Positions 8,494-16,807 of a stretch of 64,000 nucleotides of DNA are shown here, piece by piece. Position 1 is the stretch's first letter. Every line of letters begins with the position of its first letter. Origin of the DNA: JAEUMD01 sp050250815 (GTDB taxonomy: Bacteria; Pseudomonadota; Alphaproteobacteria; Rhizobiales; Hyphomicrobiaceae); contig JBFWNY010000006.1 in assembly GCA_050250815.1 (NCBI GenBank), forward strand, positions 1 to 64,000, read 5' to 3'. The translations under genes were made by a program, and so were the position numbers. Below the pieces are notes generated by a model. That model ran no database searches and was not told where the DNA came from. It saw only the letters and a list, made by a program, of their open reading frames with translations.

Positions 8494-8925
8494 TCACTCG
8501 ATCACAAAGCGGGCTTGAATCACCTCGCCGTGGGGATCCTTGCCGGTAAGGGCGATCTTGGCGCCCTTGGGAAGCGGTGCATCGAGGGTTGCCGTCAACG
8601 TCGTACCCTCGGCCTTCAGCTCGATCATGCGCGTCCCCGTGTCGGTCTGGATGACCGCCTTGAAGTTGGAACCGGTCACGTCGAGCGGGTCGTGATCTTC
8701 GGTCATGTGGAAGACGAGGGATGTGCCCGACATCACCATCTCGACGCCGTGGTGGTCTGCTGTCTCGACAAGCTGGCCGCCGTGCTTTGCACCGTGTCGC
8801 GTGTCGTCGTCTTTCTGCTGGGCATGCCCATCGCTTCGCTTTTGATCTTCGTGAGCCAGCGACAGCGTGGACGGGCCCAAAGGCGCCAGCACAAGAATCG
8901 CGGCCAGAAGGCAGATTCTGATCAT
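8494..8925 (-). CDS. Periplasmic His-rich protein of a metal-efflux operon
   Basis: A protein of 143 residues. A signal peptide (MIRICLLAAILVLAPLG and on) is followed by a His/Asp-rich stretch (DGHAQQKDDDTRHGAKHGGQ) and a beta-rich region of about 80 residues with FHMTEDHDPLDVTG and LPKGAKIALTGKD. The ATG at 8925 has GGAG 7 bases upstream; a TTG three bases earlier is rejected. It sits between the RND pump gene (26 bases) and the small secreted protein, all on the minus strand. The His-rich segment suggests a periplasmic metal-binding accessory; this is inference from composition and context. Confidence 0.7.
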   Translation of the reverse strand: MIRICLLAAILVLAPLGPSTLSLAHEDQKRSDGHAQQKDDDTRHGAKHGGQLVETADHHGVEMVMSGTSLVFHMTEDHDPLDVTGSNFKAVIQTDTGTRMIELKAEGTTLTATLDAPLPKGAKIALTGKDPHGEVIQARFVIE

Positions 8926-8950
8926 CAAGTTTCTCCGGCTTTGTGGTCAT

Positions 8951-11900
8951 TCAATAGGCTTCGATAGGTGCAGTGGTAGGGGCTGGAGTGGCGTCCCGCT
9001 CCGCGACGATGCGCTCGAGGGGCCTGCGGCCGAACCAGAGGAAGAGCAGCGGGGTCAGTACCGAATCGATCAGGGTCGCGGAAATCAGTCCGCCGAAGAT
9101 GGTGACAGCCAGTGGATGCAGGATCTCGCGGCCCGGCTCATCGGCTGCGATCATCAACGGCACGAGCGCAAGGCCCGCGCATAACGCCGTCATCAGGACG
9201 GGAGCCATGCGCTCAAGCGAACCACGCACGACAAGGTCGCGCCCGAACGTTTCACCCTCGTAGAGAGCGAGATTGATGTAGTGGCTGATCTTTAGGATGC
9301 CGTTGCGCGCCGTAATGCCCGCGAGCGTGATGAAGCCGATGAGGCTCGCGACCGAGAACGGCAATTGCAGGAGCCACAACGCAGCCACGCTGCCAATCAG
9401 GCCGAGGGGGATCGAGGTAAGCACGATGCCCGCGAGCACAGCCGAACGATAGCGGCTATAGAGGACGAGGAAGATCAGCGCGAGCGATATTGCCGACAGC
9501 AACGTGATGGTGCGTGTCGCTTCTTCCTGCGCCTGGAACTGACCTTCGAGGCGGACGACGTAGCCGGGCGGCATGTCAGTTTCATCGATAACTCGACGGA
9601 TATCGGCAACGATGGCTGCCATGTCGCGTTCACCGTCGCCGTTTGCCGAGACGACGATTCGGCGCTGCTGGTTCTCCCGCAGGATCTGGTTGGGTCCTTC
9701 CGCTTCCTCGATCTTGGCAAGCCGGCTCAGCGGCACATATCCCAATGGCGTTGGAACGAGGGCCTGGCCGAGCCCGCGCGTCGAACGACTGCTGTCGTCC
9801 AATCGCATGACGACATCGAAGCGCCGGTTGCCGTCGACAACCTGAGAGACGATGCGCCCGTTCGTGAGATCTGCAAGCGTCGCGGTCAAGGCTGGCGGCT
9901 TGATGCCATGAAGGGCCGAGCGCTCAAAATCCGGAATGACTTGAAGCTGCGGGATCAGGACTTGCTTTTCGGCTTGCAGATCGACGATCCCGGGAATCTC
10001 CGACAGCCGTGACTGCATTGTGGTCGCTAATGTCCGCAATCGGTCGAGGTCTTCGCCGAATATCTTGACCGCGATCTGTGCGCGCACACCCGAAAGCATG
10101 TGATCGAGCCGATGGCTGATCGGCTGGCCGACTCCGATCACGGCAGGTAGCGCTGAGAGCGCTGCGCGAATATCGGCGTAGACATCTTCGCGGCCGCGCC
10201 CGGAACGCTCCAGATCGATGTCGATCTCGGTGACGTGTACGCCCTCGGCATGCTCATCGAGTTCGGCGCGACCCGTGCGGCGACCGACGGTCTTCACCTC
10301 GGGCACCTTCATCACCAAGCGTTCGGCAACCGTGCCGAGCCGGTCGGCCTCGGCCAGAGAGATGCCAGGATTGTAGACGACGGAAACGAGGATCGTGCCC
10401 TCGTTGAAGGCGGGCAGGAACGAGCGGGGAAGCTGGACGGCGAGCACAAAAGCAACGATGACGCCCGAAACGATCGCACCAATGAAGGGGCGCGGATGGG
10501 CGAACGCAGCGTCGAGCAACGCCCGGTTGCCACGCTTGAGGGTGCTGACGAGCCAAGCGTCGTGCGCCGCCTTCTCTGGTGTGCGCAACAAGGCGTGGCA
10601 CATCACAGGCGTCAATGTGATCGATGTGACGAGGCTCGCCAGGATCGACACGATATAGGCGAGCCCGAGCGGCCGGAACAACTGGCCTTCCAGCCCCTGC
10701 ATCGCGAAGAGCGGGACGAACACCAGGACGACGATCGCAGTCGCATAGACGATTGATGACCGAACTTCGTGGCTGGCATTGAGCACGACGATCAGCTTCG
10801 ATTGAGGATGAGCGGCCACTGCATTGAGTTTCAGCCGGCGCAGAACGTTCTCGACGCCCACCACGGCATCGTCGACCAGTTCGCCGATGGCGATTGCGAT
10901 GCCACCGAGCGTCATGGTGTTGATCGACAGTCCGAGCGCGTAGAACACAAGAACCGTGATGAGGATCGACATCGGGATCGCGGTGAGCGAGATCACGGTC
11001 GCGCGCCAGTTGAGCAGGAACAAGATCAAGACGAAGGCAACCACAACGGCGGCCTCGACAAGCACCGACTTCACGTTTGCGATCGATGTTTCGATGAAGG
11101 TCGCCTGCCGGAACTGCACGCGGTTGGCGATGACGCCATCCGGCATCGTCCGTTGAAGCTTGTCGAGTGCAGCTTCGACCATGTGCGTTACAGACACGGT
11201 GTCGGCTTGCGGCTGCTTCTGCACGCCGATGATGACGGCCGCCTCCCCCTGATAGCCGGCATCGCCACGCTTGACGCGGGGTGCGAAATTAACGCTCGCC
11301 ACTTGCCGCAGCAGGACAGGCTGACTGCCCCTGACCGTCACGACGAGGTTGCTCAAATCCTCGAGCCGGGTCGAACGCCCGATATTGCGGATCAGGTACT
11401 CGCGAGCGTGCTGGTCGATGAAGCCGCCGCCGGCATTGGTTCCGAAGCCGCGTATAGCAGCCTCGATCATCTCCGGCGCAATGTCGAGGCGATGCATGGC
11501 GACGAGGTCGGGACTTACGCGGTACTGGCGGACCTCGCCTCCGATCGGAATCACCTGCGCCACACCAGTGATCGTCAGTAGCTGCGGCCGGATTACAAAA
11601 TCGGCAATCTCGCGCAGCTCCATGTGCGTGACGGTCTTGCCGGTGATGGCGATCAGCATGATCTCGCCCATGATGGAGGAGATGGGCCCCATCTGCGGCT
11701 GCACGCCTTGCGGCAGCTGCGCAGCGACCGTCGCCAACCGCTCGGCAACGAGCTGGCGGTTGCGGTAGATCTCGGTACCCCAATCGAACTCGACGTAGAC
11801 GATCGACAGCCCGACGCTTGACACCGACCTGAGCCGGATGACGCCCGGCATGCCGTTGAGCGCGGTCTCGAGTGGATAGGTGACAAGCTGTTCCACCTCC

Positions 11901-12076
11901 TGCGGGGCATAGCCTTCCGCCTCGGTCAGGAGCGTGACTGTGGGCCGGTTGAGGTCGGGAAACACGTCAACCGGAAGCCGGGGCAGCACGTAGGTTCCAT
12001 ACGCCGCGAGGAGCAGCGAACCGACGATCACGAACATGCGCTGGCTCAGGCTCAGTGCCACGAGTGCCTTGAACAT
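8951..12076 (-). CDS. Heavy-metal efflux RND permease (CzcA/CusA family)
   Basis: The 1041-residue inner-membrane pump of a tripartite heavy-metal exporter, using proton influx to drive cation export across the envelope. The N-terminus SLSQRMFVIVGSLLLAAYG and LPVDVFPDLNRPTVTLLTEA are standard for the HME branch. Fourth-helix acidic residues are present in GELVDDAVVGVENVLRR near residue 400, as in CzcA-type (divalent cation) pumps. The large periplasmic loops and the second half (SLIGFITLAGITARNGILKI) are intact. The ATG at 12076 has GAGGAG about 9 bases upstream. Its start is 13 bases after the adaptor gene, so they are co-transcribed. Metal specificity is not determined. Confidence 0.93.
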   Translation of the reverse strand: MFKALVALSLSQRMFVIVGSLLLAAYGTYVLPRLPVDVFPDLNRPTVTLLTEAEGYAPQEVEQLVTYPLETALNGMPGVIRLRSVSSVGLSIVYVEFDWGTEIYRNRQLVAERLATVAAQLPQGVQPQMGPISSIMGEIMLIAITGKTVTHMELREIADFVIRPQLLTITGVAQVIPIGGEVRQYRVSPDLVAMHRLDIAPEMIEAAIRGFGTNAGGGFIDQHAREYLIRNIGRSTRLEDLSNLVVTVRGSQPVLLRQVASVNFAPRVKRGDAGYQGEAAVIIGVQKQPQADTVSVTHMVEAALDKLQRTMPDGVIANRVQFRQATFIETSIANVKSVLVEAAVVVAFVLILFLLNWRATVISLTAIPMSILITVLVFYALGLSINTMTLGGIAIAIGELVDDAVVGVENVLRRLKLNAVAAHPQSKLIVVLNASHEVRSSIVYATAIVVLVFVPLFAMQGLEGQLFRPLGLAYIVSILASLVTSITLTPVMCHALLRTPEKAAHDAWLVSTLKRGNRALLDAAFAHPRPFIGAIVSGVIVAFVLAVQLPRSFLPAFNEGTILVSVVYNPGISLAEADRLGTVAERLVMKVPEVKTVGRRTGRAELDEHAEGVHVTEIDIDLERSGRGREDVYADIRAALSALPAVIGVGQPISHRLDHMLSGVRAQIAVKIFGEDLDRLRTLATTMQSRLSEIPGIVDLQAEKQVLIPQLQVIPDFERSALHGIKPPALTATLADLTNGRIVSQVVDGNRRFDVVMRLDDSSRSTRGLGQALVPTPLGYVPLSRLAKIEEAEGPNQILRENQQRRIVVSANGDGERDMAAIVADIRRVIDETDMPPGYVVRLEGQFQAQEEATRTITLLSAISLALIFLVLYSRYRSAVLAGIVLTSIPLGLIGSVAALWLLQLPFSVASLIGFITLAGITARNGILKISHYINLALYEGETFGRDLVVRGSLERMAPVLMTALCAGLALVPLMIAADEPGREILHPLAVTIFGGLISATLIDSVLTPLLFLWFGRRPLERIVAERDATPAPTTAPIEAY

Positions 12077-12089
12077 CGGCGGGCGCTCC

Positions 12090-13841
12090 TCAGCGGATCT
12101 GGTTTACGAGGGGTGCGCCCTCGACGATGATCCGGTCGCCCGCCTTGAGCCCGGCCGTCACTACGACGCGTTCGCCGTCGAGATCGGTCATGCGGACCGC
12201 GACAGGTAGATAGCGCTCGGGCTCAAGTCGCTTGAAGGCCACCATTTGTCCGTTCGGCGCTTGCACGATGGCGCTCCGTGGCAGGATCAGACCCGTGATC
12301 TCCCCGCCCTTGTCGATCAGGACCTTGACGGGGCTACCGATGCTGAGTGCCTCGCTCGGCGCATTGAGTCGGAACTGGAGAACCGTTGCCTGCTGTTGAA
12401 GGGCGCGACTGCGGCCGACGTACGTCAGATCAAACGTTGCGCCCTCCGGGGAGCGTGCCCGAGCCATAGTCCCGGAGGGTTCGATGCGAGGATCGAACGA
12501 GATTGCCTCGACCCAAAGGCTGGTCGGATCGACGACGTTGAACAGAGTGTCCGCGGCCGAGACGACCTGACCGGCAACCACGCGGATCTCCGCGATCACG
12601 CCATCGACAGGAGCTACGAGCGCTTCCGGTTCACTGCGTGCTGCAGTGAGCTCCTTGCGGCGGGCCGCGAGACCCTCCCGTTCGATTTCCAGGTCTTGCA
12701 GGCTCGCCGCGTTGACCACACCCCTTTCAACCAGCTGCTGCTGCCGCGCGATCCGGGCATCAAGCACGGAAATGCGCTGCGCGAGATCGCCCGCGGTCTG
12801 GCGGACGTCGGATGCGTCGATCGGGGCGAAGGCCGGCTCGATGTAGGCCAGAACCTGTCCTTTCCGGACCTTCTGACCGAGCGTCGGCAATCCCTCAGCC
12901 GCGATCAGGACGCGGCCGCCGATCGTGCTTTGCACGAGACCGGAGCGATTTGGATTGGCAATGACACGCGCTATCAGCCTGTCAGCGCTGCGGGCGGTCT
13001 CGGTCGACAGGAGGCGTGTGCGAATGGCCAGCAGGCGTTGCGTGGGCTTGGGCAGGAACAACTCGCCATCGGGCAGCCTTCGAGGTGCGTCACCGCGCGA
13101 GGCCGACGCGCCACCTTCGCCGTGATCATGACCGGGCCCCGCCCACGCAACACCAACGCCCAGGACCGCGAACGCTCCGATGATGGCCATCATGACGCCT
13201 GCTCGACGACGAACGAGCGCGCCAATAATGACGCCGACTGCGAGTGCGAAACCGGACACCAGCGGCGACTTCTCAACCAGCCAGTGCCTCAGGTCTTCGA
13301 CGCCAATCGGCATTCCCGACTGCGGCGTGGCTAAGCGTTGACCAGCGCTCTTCCTCATGGGGTCATCGCGATGATGATCGGCGTGGGCGTGGTCGTGCAG
13401 CTCGCCATGCGCGCTGCCGTGGCCGGCAGGCTGCTTGAGCGTTCCGATCAGAAGGTCACTACTGCTTCCCTCTTGCACCGCGACGATGACCTCAAGATCG
13501 CCATGCTTCTCGAGGACCGGCGACTTGAAGACATACGTGCCATCCGGTTGCGGTGCGGCGACGCTCGTCTCGCCGGCGACGGTCATCTCCAGCCGAGCTG
13601 CGGTCACCGGAGACGTATCCGACATCCGATCGAGAAAGACGGTGATCTGACCATCCTGCAAGATGCCGACGAATTCGTAGCTCTCCGAAATTGCAACGAC
13701 CCTCGGGCTTGCCGGAACCACGGCGCTGGCGGGCTCGTGGCCATGGTCATGTCCGGGGCCGGCGAGAGCGGTGTTGCCAACGGCTGCCGCAATGGCCAGC
13801 ATCAGCGCTCCGGCGAGCCGGGCGCAGCGAAGTCGGAGCAT
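12090..13841 (-). CDS. RND efflux periplasmic adaptor with extended His-rich N-terminus
   Basis: The membrane-fusion subunit that should link the RND pump to an outer-membrane channel. At 583 residues it is longer than the usual about 400. The C-terminal part (about 245-583) is a typical adaptor with lipoyl/hairpin segments (IEREGLAARRKEL, then APVDGVIAEIRVVAGQVVS) and a beta-barrel. The N-terminal 240 residues hold a signal peptide, the motif AGPGHDHGHE near residue 30, a His cluster (HGELHDHAHADHH) and two further hydrophobic segments. The second of these again ends in AGPGHDHG near residue 235. It looks as if a separate small membrane protein has been fused in front of a complete adaptor. 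Histidines may bind the exported metal. Confidence 0.85.
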   Translation of the reverse strand: MLRLRCARLAGALMLAIAAAVGNTALAGPGHDHGHEPASAVVPASPRVVAISESYEFVGILQDGQITVFLDRMSDTSPVTAARLEMTVAGETSVAAPQPDGTYVFKSPVLEKHGDLEVIVAVQEGSSSDLLIGTLKQPAGHGSAHGELHDHAHADHHRDDPMRKSAGQRLATPQSGMPIGVEDLRHWLVEKSPLVSGFALAVGVIIGALVRRRAGVMMAIIGAFAVLGVGVAWAGPGHDHGEGGASASRGDAPRRLPDGELFLPKPTQRLLAIRTRLLSTETARSADRLIARVIANPNRSGLVQSTIGGRVLIAAEGLPTLGQKVRKGQVLAYIEPAFAPIDASDVRQTAGDLAQRISVLDARIARQQQLVERGVVNAASLQDLEIEREGLAARRKELTAARSEPEALVAPVDGVIAEIRVVAGQVVSAADTLFNVVDPTSLWVEAISFDPRIEPSGTMARARSPEGATFDLTYVGRSRALQQQATVLQFRLNAPSEALSIGSPVKVLIDKGGEITGLILPRSAIVQAPNGQMVAFKRLEPERYLPVAVRMTDLDGERVVVTAGLKAGDRIIVEGAPLVNQIR

Positions 13842-13903
13842 GTGAGGAATCCTCTAACGTCGTCGTGGGGCCGGACCACTGAGATCCGACCGGCGAGTCA
13901 GCG

Positions 13904-14305
13904 TCAGAGAAGTGCTATTGGAGGTCGGGCGACAATCGACCAGGGCTGGCCATCTGACCAATCGTTCGATGGTCGGATGAGGCGCGAGCATGTCGATGGC
14001 TGCGATGTGCAGAATTCGATCGGCAGCGCGAATGCCACGCAGCAGTGGGCATGATCACAAAGCTTGTGGCTGGCAGGGCCGCTGCCATCGTCGCCAGCGG
14101 CCTGACAGTCGTGACTGTCCACATGATGCGACGCAGCCATCCCATCGCAGTGGAAGTCGTGCGAGTGGGAGTGAGCGGTTGACGCGTGAGCGACGTGGAA
14201 ATGCGACATGCAGGCGAGGGTATTGAAGATGGCAAGGCACACGAGAGCGGCCACTGCGCGGCGCAGCGTTCTGCTTCCCGATGCGGTCCACCAACGATTG
14301 GTCAT
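13904..14305 (-). CDS. His/Cys-rich hypothetical protein heading the efflux operon
   Basis: A protein of about 133 residues with one hydrophobic N-terminal segment (AVAALVCLAIFNTLACMSHFHVAH) followed by many His and Cys residues (AHSHSHDFHCDG, SHHVDSHDCQ, LCDHAHCCVAF). Such proteins often lie at the front of Czc/Cus-type operons, and the composition suits metal sensing or binding. The ATG at 14305 is chosen; a GTG at 14341 in frame has no better ribosome binding site. It is 62 bases upstream of the adaptor gene. I do not assign a family firmly; it resembles short DUF2946-like proteins. Confidence 0.55.
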   Translation of the reverse strand: MTNRWWTASGSRTLRRAVAALVCLAIFNTLACMSHFHVAHASTAHSHSHDFHCDGMAASHHVDSHDCQAAGDDGSGPASHKLCDHAHCCVAFALPIEFCTSQPSTCSRLIRPSNDWSDGQPWSIVARPPIALL

Positions 14306-14561
14306 CTGCTCTGCTTCTGCCCTAGTAGGTCGCGAATACACCTTGGTTTCGTGACGACTTCAAGTCCACAGTGACGGTTGCGGGCAATTTTCGAGCCAGA
14401 CTGTTACCAAGCGACCCACCTTGAAGCGTCTGCGTATACGATGCGCCTGTGCGGCGTTGGCGCGACCGCTTAGGGACGTTGGGTTCTCACCTACAACAAT
14501 GGCGTGGAAGCAGCGTCACTTTACGAATTCCTGACTCGATCGTGCACACACTGCGTTACGA

Positions 14562-14589
14562 ACAAACACCGGCTGGCGCCGGTGTTTGT
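14562..14589 (+). promoter_or_regulatory. Perfect 11-bp stem-loop upstream of the Nmad3 gene
   Basis: ACAAACACCGG at 14562-14572 pairs without mismatch with CCGGTGTTTGT at 14579-14589 around the loop CTGGCG. It lies 30 bases before the ATG at 14620 and about 255 bases upstream of the divergent His-rich gene. No T-run follows on either strand, so a simple intrinsic terminator is unlikely. An mRNA leader structure or a repressor palindrome are the alternatives. Confidence 0.55.
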
Positions 14590-14619
14590 GCATTTGGCGC
14601 TGCTGTTGCTGGGTTTGAG

Positions 14620-15453
14620 ATGCGGATCATTTTCAGTCGAAAGGGCTTTGACAGCGGCGCTGGCGGTTGCGCCAGTCCCATTCTCGACGGCGAATGCATA
14701 TCGCTGCCCATCCCGACTTCCATGCCGAGCCCTACCACGTTCGCTGATCTCAGCGGTCCGCACGGGGATCTGGTCGAGGACCTGACCAAGGGGCGCATCG
14801 GTCGCGATCGACACTGTCACGTCGATCCTGACATTGATGGTGCGGTGCTTCCGCGAAAGAACGGGTGGCGTGGAGCGCTGGGGCAGGTGGCCGCAGCGCA
14901 GGGGCACCTCGAACGCAATGCGGTTGGCGTTGGCGATGTGTTTCTTTTCTGGGGTGTTTTCCGGCCAGTCCGAAGGGCGCAGCGCTGGGTGTTCGACGGA
15001 CCGGCCGAACACCGGATCTTCGGCTGGCTTCAAGTGGGCGAGGCGATACAACTCGGAAGTGACGGCAGCCACGCATTGGATCGTCATTCGTGGCTCTCCG
15101 ATCATCCGCATGTTCGTGCAGGATGGTCCAAGAAGAACACGCTGTACGTCGCGACCGACCAGCTTGGGTTGAATGGGGTATCGACTAGCCTGCCCGGCTG
15201 GGGTCGTTGCGGTGCGGGACATCGATTGACAGCGGCGGCTCCTGAAGGGGCGAACGTATCTCCCGGCAAGTGGCACGTGCCCACTTGGCTCAATCCCAAG
15301 TGCGGCGGCTCAAGTATGACTTACCACGGCGCTGCAGAGCGCTGGGACGCCCACACCGTACAAGTCGTCAGTCGCGGACAGGAGTTCGTTGCCGACGTGG
15401 GCAACTCTCCGGAAGCCGCTGCATGGCTCGAAGAGGTCCTGCGCAATGCCTAG
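14620..15453 (+). CDS. Nucleotide modification associated domain 3 (Nmad3) family protein
   Basis: A protein of 277 residues recognised by the family opening MRIIFSRKGFDSGAGG and the following CISLPIPTSMPS, DLVEDLTKGRIG, DPDIDGAVLP, GQVAAAQGHLERNAVGVGD, FGWLQVGEAI and a C-terminal SRGQEFVADVG. Nmad3 was described computationally by Iyer, Aravind and co-workers among genes tied to hypermodified DNA bases; its reaction has not been shown as far as I know. ATG 14620 is set by the family N-terminus. The longer frame from 14449 has no homology-like sequence. Its stop codon overlaps the start of the Nmad2 gene by 8 bases. Confidence 0.8.
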   Translation: MRIIFSRKGFDSGAGGCASPILDGECISLPIPTSMPSPTTFADLSGPHGDLVEDLTKGRIGRDRHCHVDPDIDGAVLPRKNGWRGALGQVAAAQGHLERNAVGVGDVFLFWGVFRPVRRAQRWVFDGPAEHRIFGWLQVGEAIQLGSDGSHALDRHSWLSDHPHVRAGWSKKNTLYVATDQLGLNGVSTSLPGWGRCGAGHRLTAAAPEGANVSPGKWHVPTWLNPKCGGSSMTYHGAAERWDAHTVQVVSRGQEFVADVGNSPEAAAWLEEVLRNA

Positions 15454-16081
15454 GATCTGGCGCTATGTGCTGGCCCATGATGGCGGCCGAGCACCATGCA
15501 TCGATAACGGGATGCTCACTTTGTGCTGCTGCAAACCGCGCATCAGAAAGAATGCGAGTACAGGTGATTGGGTCGTTGGCCTCGCTCCGAAGCGCTTCGG
15601 AATCGGACTTGTCGCGTGGGCAGGGCAGGTTTCCGCCGTGATGCCGATGGGCATGTACCGCGAGCGATTTCCCGAGCGGAGTGACGCGATCTACCGTGTG
15701 GTTGCCATCGCGGCCGACGGGCGCGAGATACTGCGACACGTCGGAGGTGAATATCACTCAAACCCCGAGGCGCACCGAACGGATGCAAGCGGCGTGAATA
15801 CGCTTGCGTTCAGTCCATTCTGGTATTTTGGAAGGCAGGCCAAATCGCTCCCGGGACATCTTCTGGATCTAACTCACTACTACGTCGGGCAGACAAGTCG
15901 TGGCTCATCGGCCGATGCGGTCACTCTGCTCCGGGACTGGTTGCTGCACTGGCCGCCCGGGATTCATGGCCGGCCGCGCGATGTCGGTGCAACCGCTGGG
16001 ATTGCCGATGCGGCCCCGATCCCATTTCCTGAAGAGGGTGTCGAAGCGTCCTTATCCATGACGCTGGAACACCAGGGATAG
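15446..16081 (+). CDS. Nucleotide modification associated domain 2 (Nmad2) family protein
   Basis: A protein of 211 residues with the family N-terminus RIWRYVLAHDGGRAPCIDNG, then LCCCKPRIRKNASTGDWVVGL near residues 25-45, followed by MGMYRERFPERSD. The paired cysteines and KPRIR...GDWV block are the recognisable signature of Nmad2, a small domain associated with genes for DNA base modification. ATG 15446 overlaps the end of the Nmad3 gene by 8 bases, so the two are probably translated together. The 3' end overlaps the convergent methyltransferase gene by 30 bases. Biochemical activity is unknown, and no glycosyltransferase, TET-like oxygenase or thymidylate-synthase-like gene sits next to it. 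Confidence 0.8.
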   Translation: MPRIWRYVLAHDGGRAPCIDNGMLTLCCCKPRIRKNASTGDWVVGLAPKRFGIGLVAWAGQVSAVMPMGMYRERFPERSDAIYRVVAIAADGREILRHVGGEYHSNPEAHRTDASGVNTLAFSPFWYFGRQAKSLPGHLLDLTHYYVGQTSRGSSADAVTLLRDWLLHWPPGIHGRPRDVGATAGIADAAPIPFPEEGVEASLSMTLEHQG

Positions 16082-16663
16082 GTTGTTGGCCGGCATCTGC
16101 TCGATGATTGGGTCGTCAAAGCCTCTGGCCATGGCCAGCTGCACGACAGCCTCGACATCGCGAACGCCCCAATCGGGATTGCGACGTTGCAGATCGGCGT
16201 CGAATGCCTCGTTGCTCGGCGCCGTGTGGCGACCTCCTACGCGGTAGGGACCGTAGAGAAAAAGCAGACCACCCACAGGCAGAATCCGGGCCGCGCCGCG
16301 GACGAGTCCTTCCGTTGCTGTCCAGGGTGAGATGTGGACCATGTTAATGGCCAGCACGGCATTGGCGGCGACGACGGGCCAGTCAGCGGAAGCTGCGTCG
16401 AGTTCGATGGCGGGCCGCACATTTTTCACTCCGAGTGCGGCAGTCCACGCGTCGATGCTCACCCTTGCAGATGGATCGGGATCGGTAGGCTGGAAGACAA
16501 GGCCCGGCCCGAAAGTTTGAGCGAAGAACGTGATGTGTTCCCCGGTCCCGCTTGCGATCTCCAATATGAGCCCCTGTGACGGCAGGTGGCGTTGCAGGAC
16601 AGCCGCGATCGGCTGCCGATTGCGTGCCGTTGCGGGCGCAAAGCGTCTTTGGTCCTCGGTCAT
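16052..16663 (-). CDS. DUF938 family SAM-dependent methyltransferase-like protein
   Basis: A protein of 203 residues with a Rossmann-type methyltransferase core: ILEIASGTGEHITFFAQ near residues 33-50 binds S-adenosylmethionine, and NMVHISPWTATEGL and GGLLFLYGPYRVGGRHTAPS are hallmarks of the DUF938 group. The substrate of this group is not established. The gene is convergent with Nmad2 and shares its last 30 bases with it. No functional link to base modification should be assumed from that, since DUF938 genes are widespread and found in many contexts. Confidence 0.85.
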   Translation of the reverse strand: MTEDQRRFAPATARNRQPIAAVLQRHLPSQGLILEIASGTGEHITFFAQTFGPGLVFQPTDPDPSARVSIDAWTAALGVKNVRPAIELDAASADWPVVAANAVLAINMVHISPWTATEGLVRGAARILPVGGLLFLYGPYRVGGRHTAPSNEAFDADLQRRNPDWGVRDVEAVVQLAMARGFDDPIIEQMPANNLSLVFQRHG

Positions 16664-16807
16664 TCCTCAGAGTAGAGCGATGGATGGTCAGCGGCGCAAG
16701 TAGCCGGGGCCATCGACCGCGGTCTTGTGCTCTGTCGGGTAGACGAAGTTCGGTGGCGATTGCGGCGACCGGCACTGGCAGGTCTGGATGTCGATCTGTT
16801 CCGGTCG

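Noticed and set aside
13904..14305. Reading the His-rich protein as the missing outer-membrane factor (CzcC-type) of the efflux pump
   Set aside because: It is far too short (about 133 residues) and lacks the coiled-coil repeats of such channels.
14521..15276. A 251-codon minus-strand frame covering the Nmad3 gene
   Set aside because: The plus-strand frame shows clear family motifs throughout, whereas the minus frame shows none.
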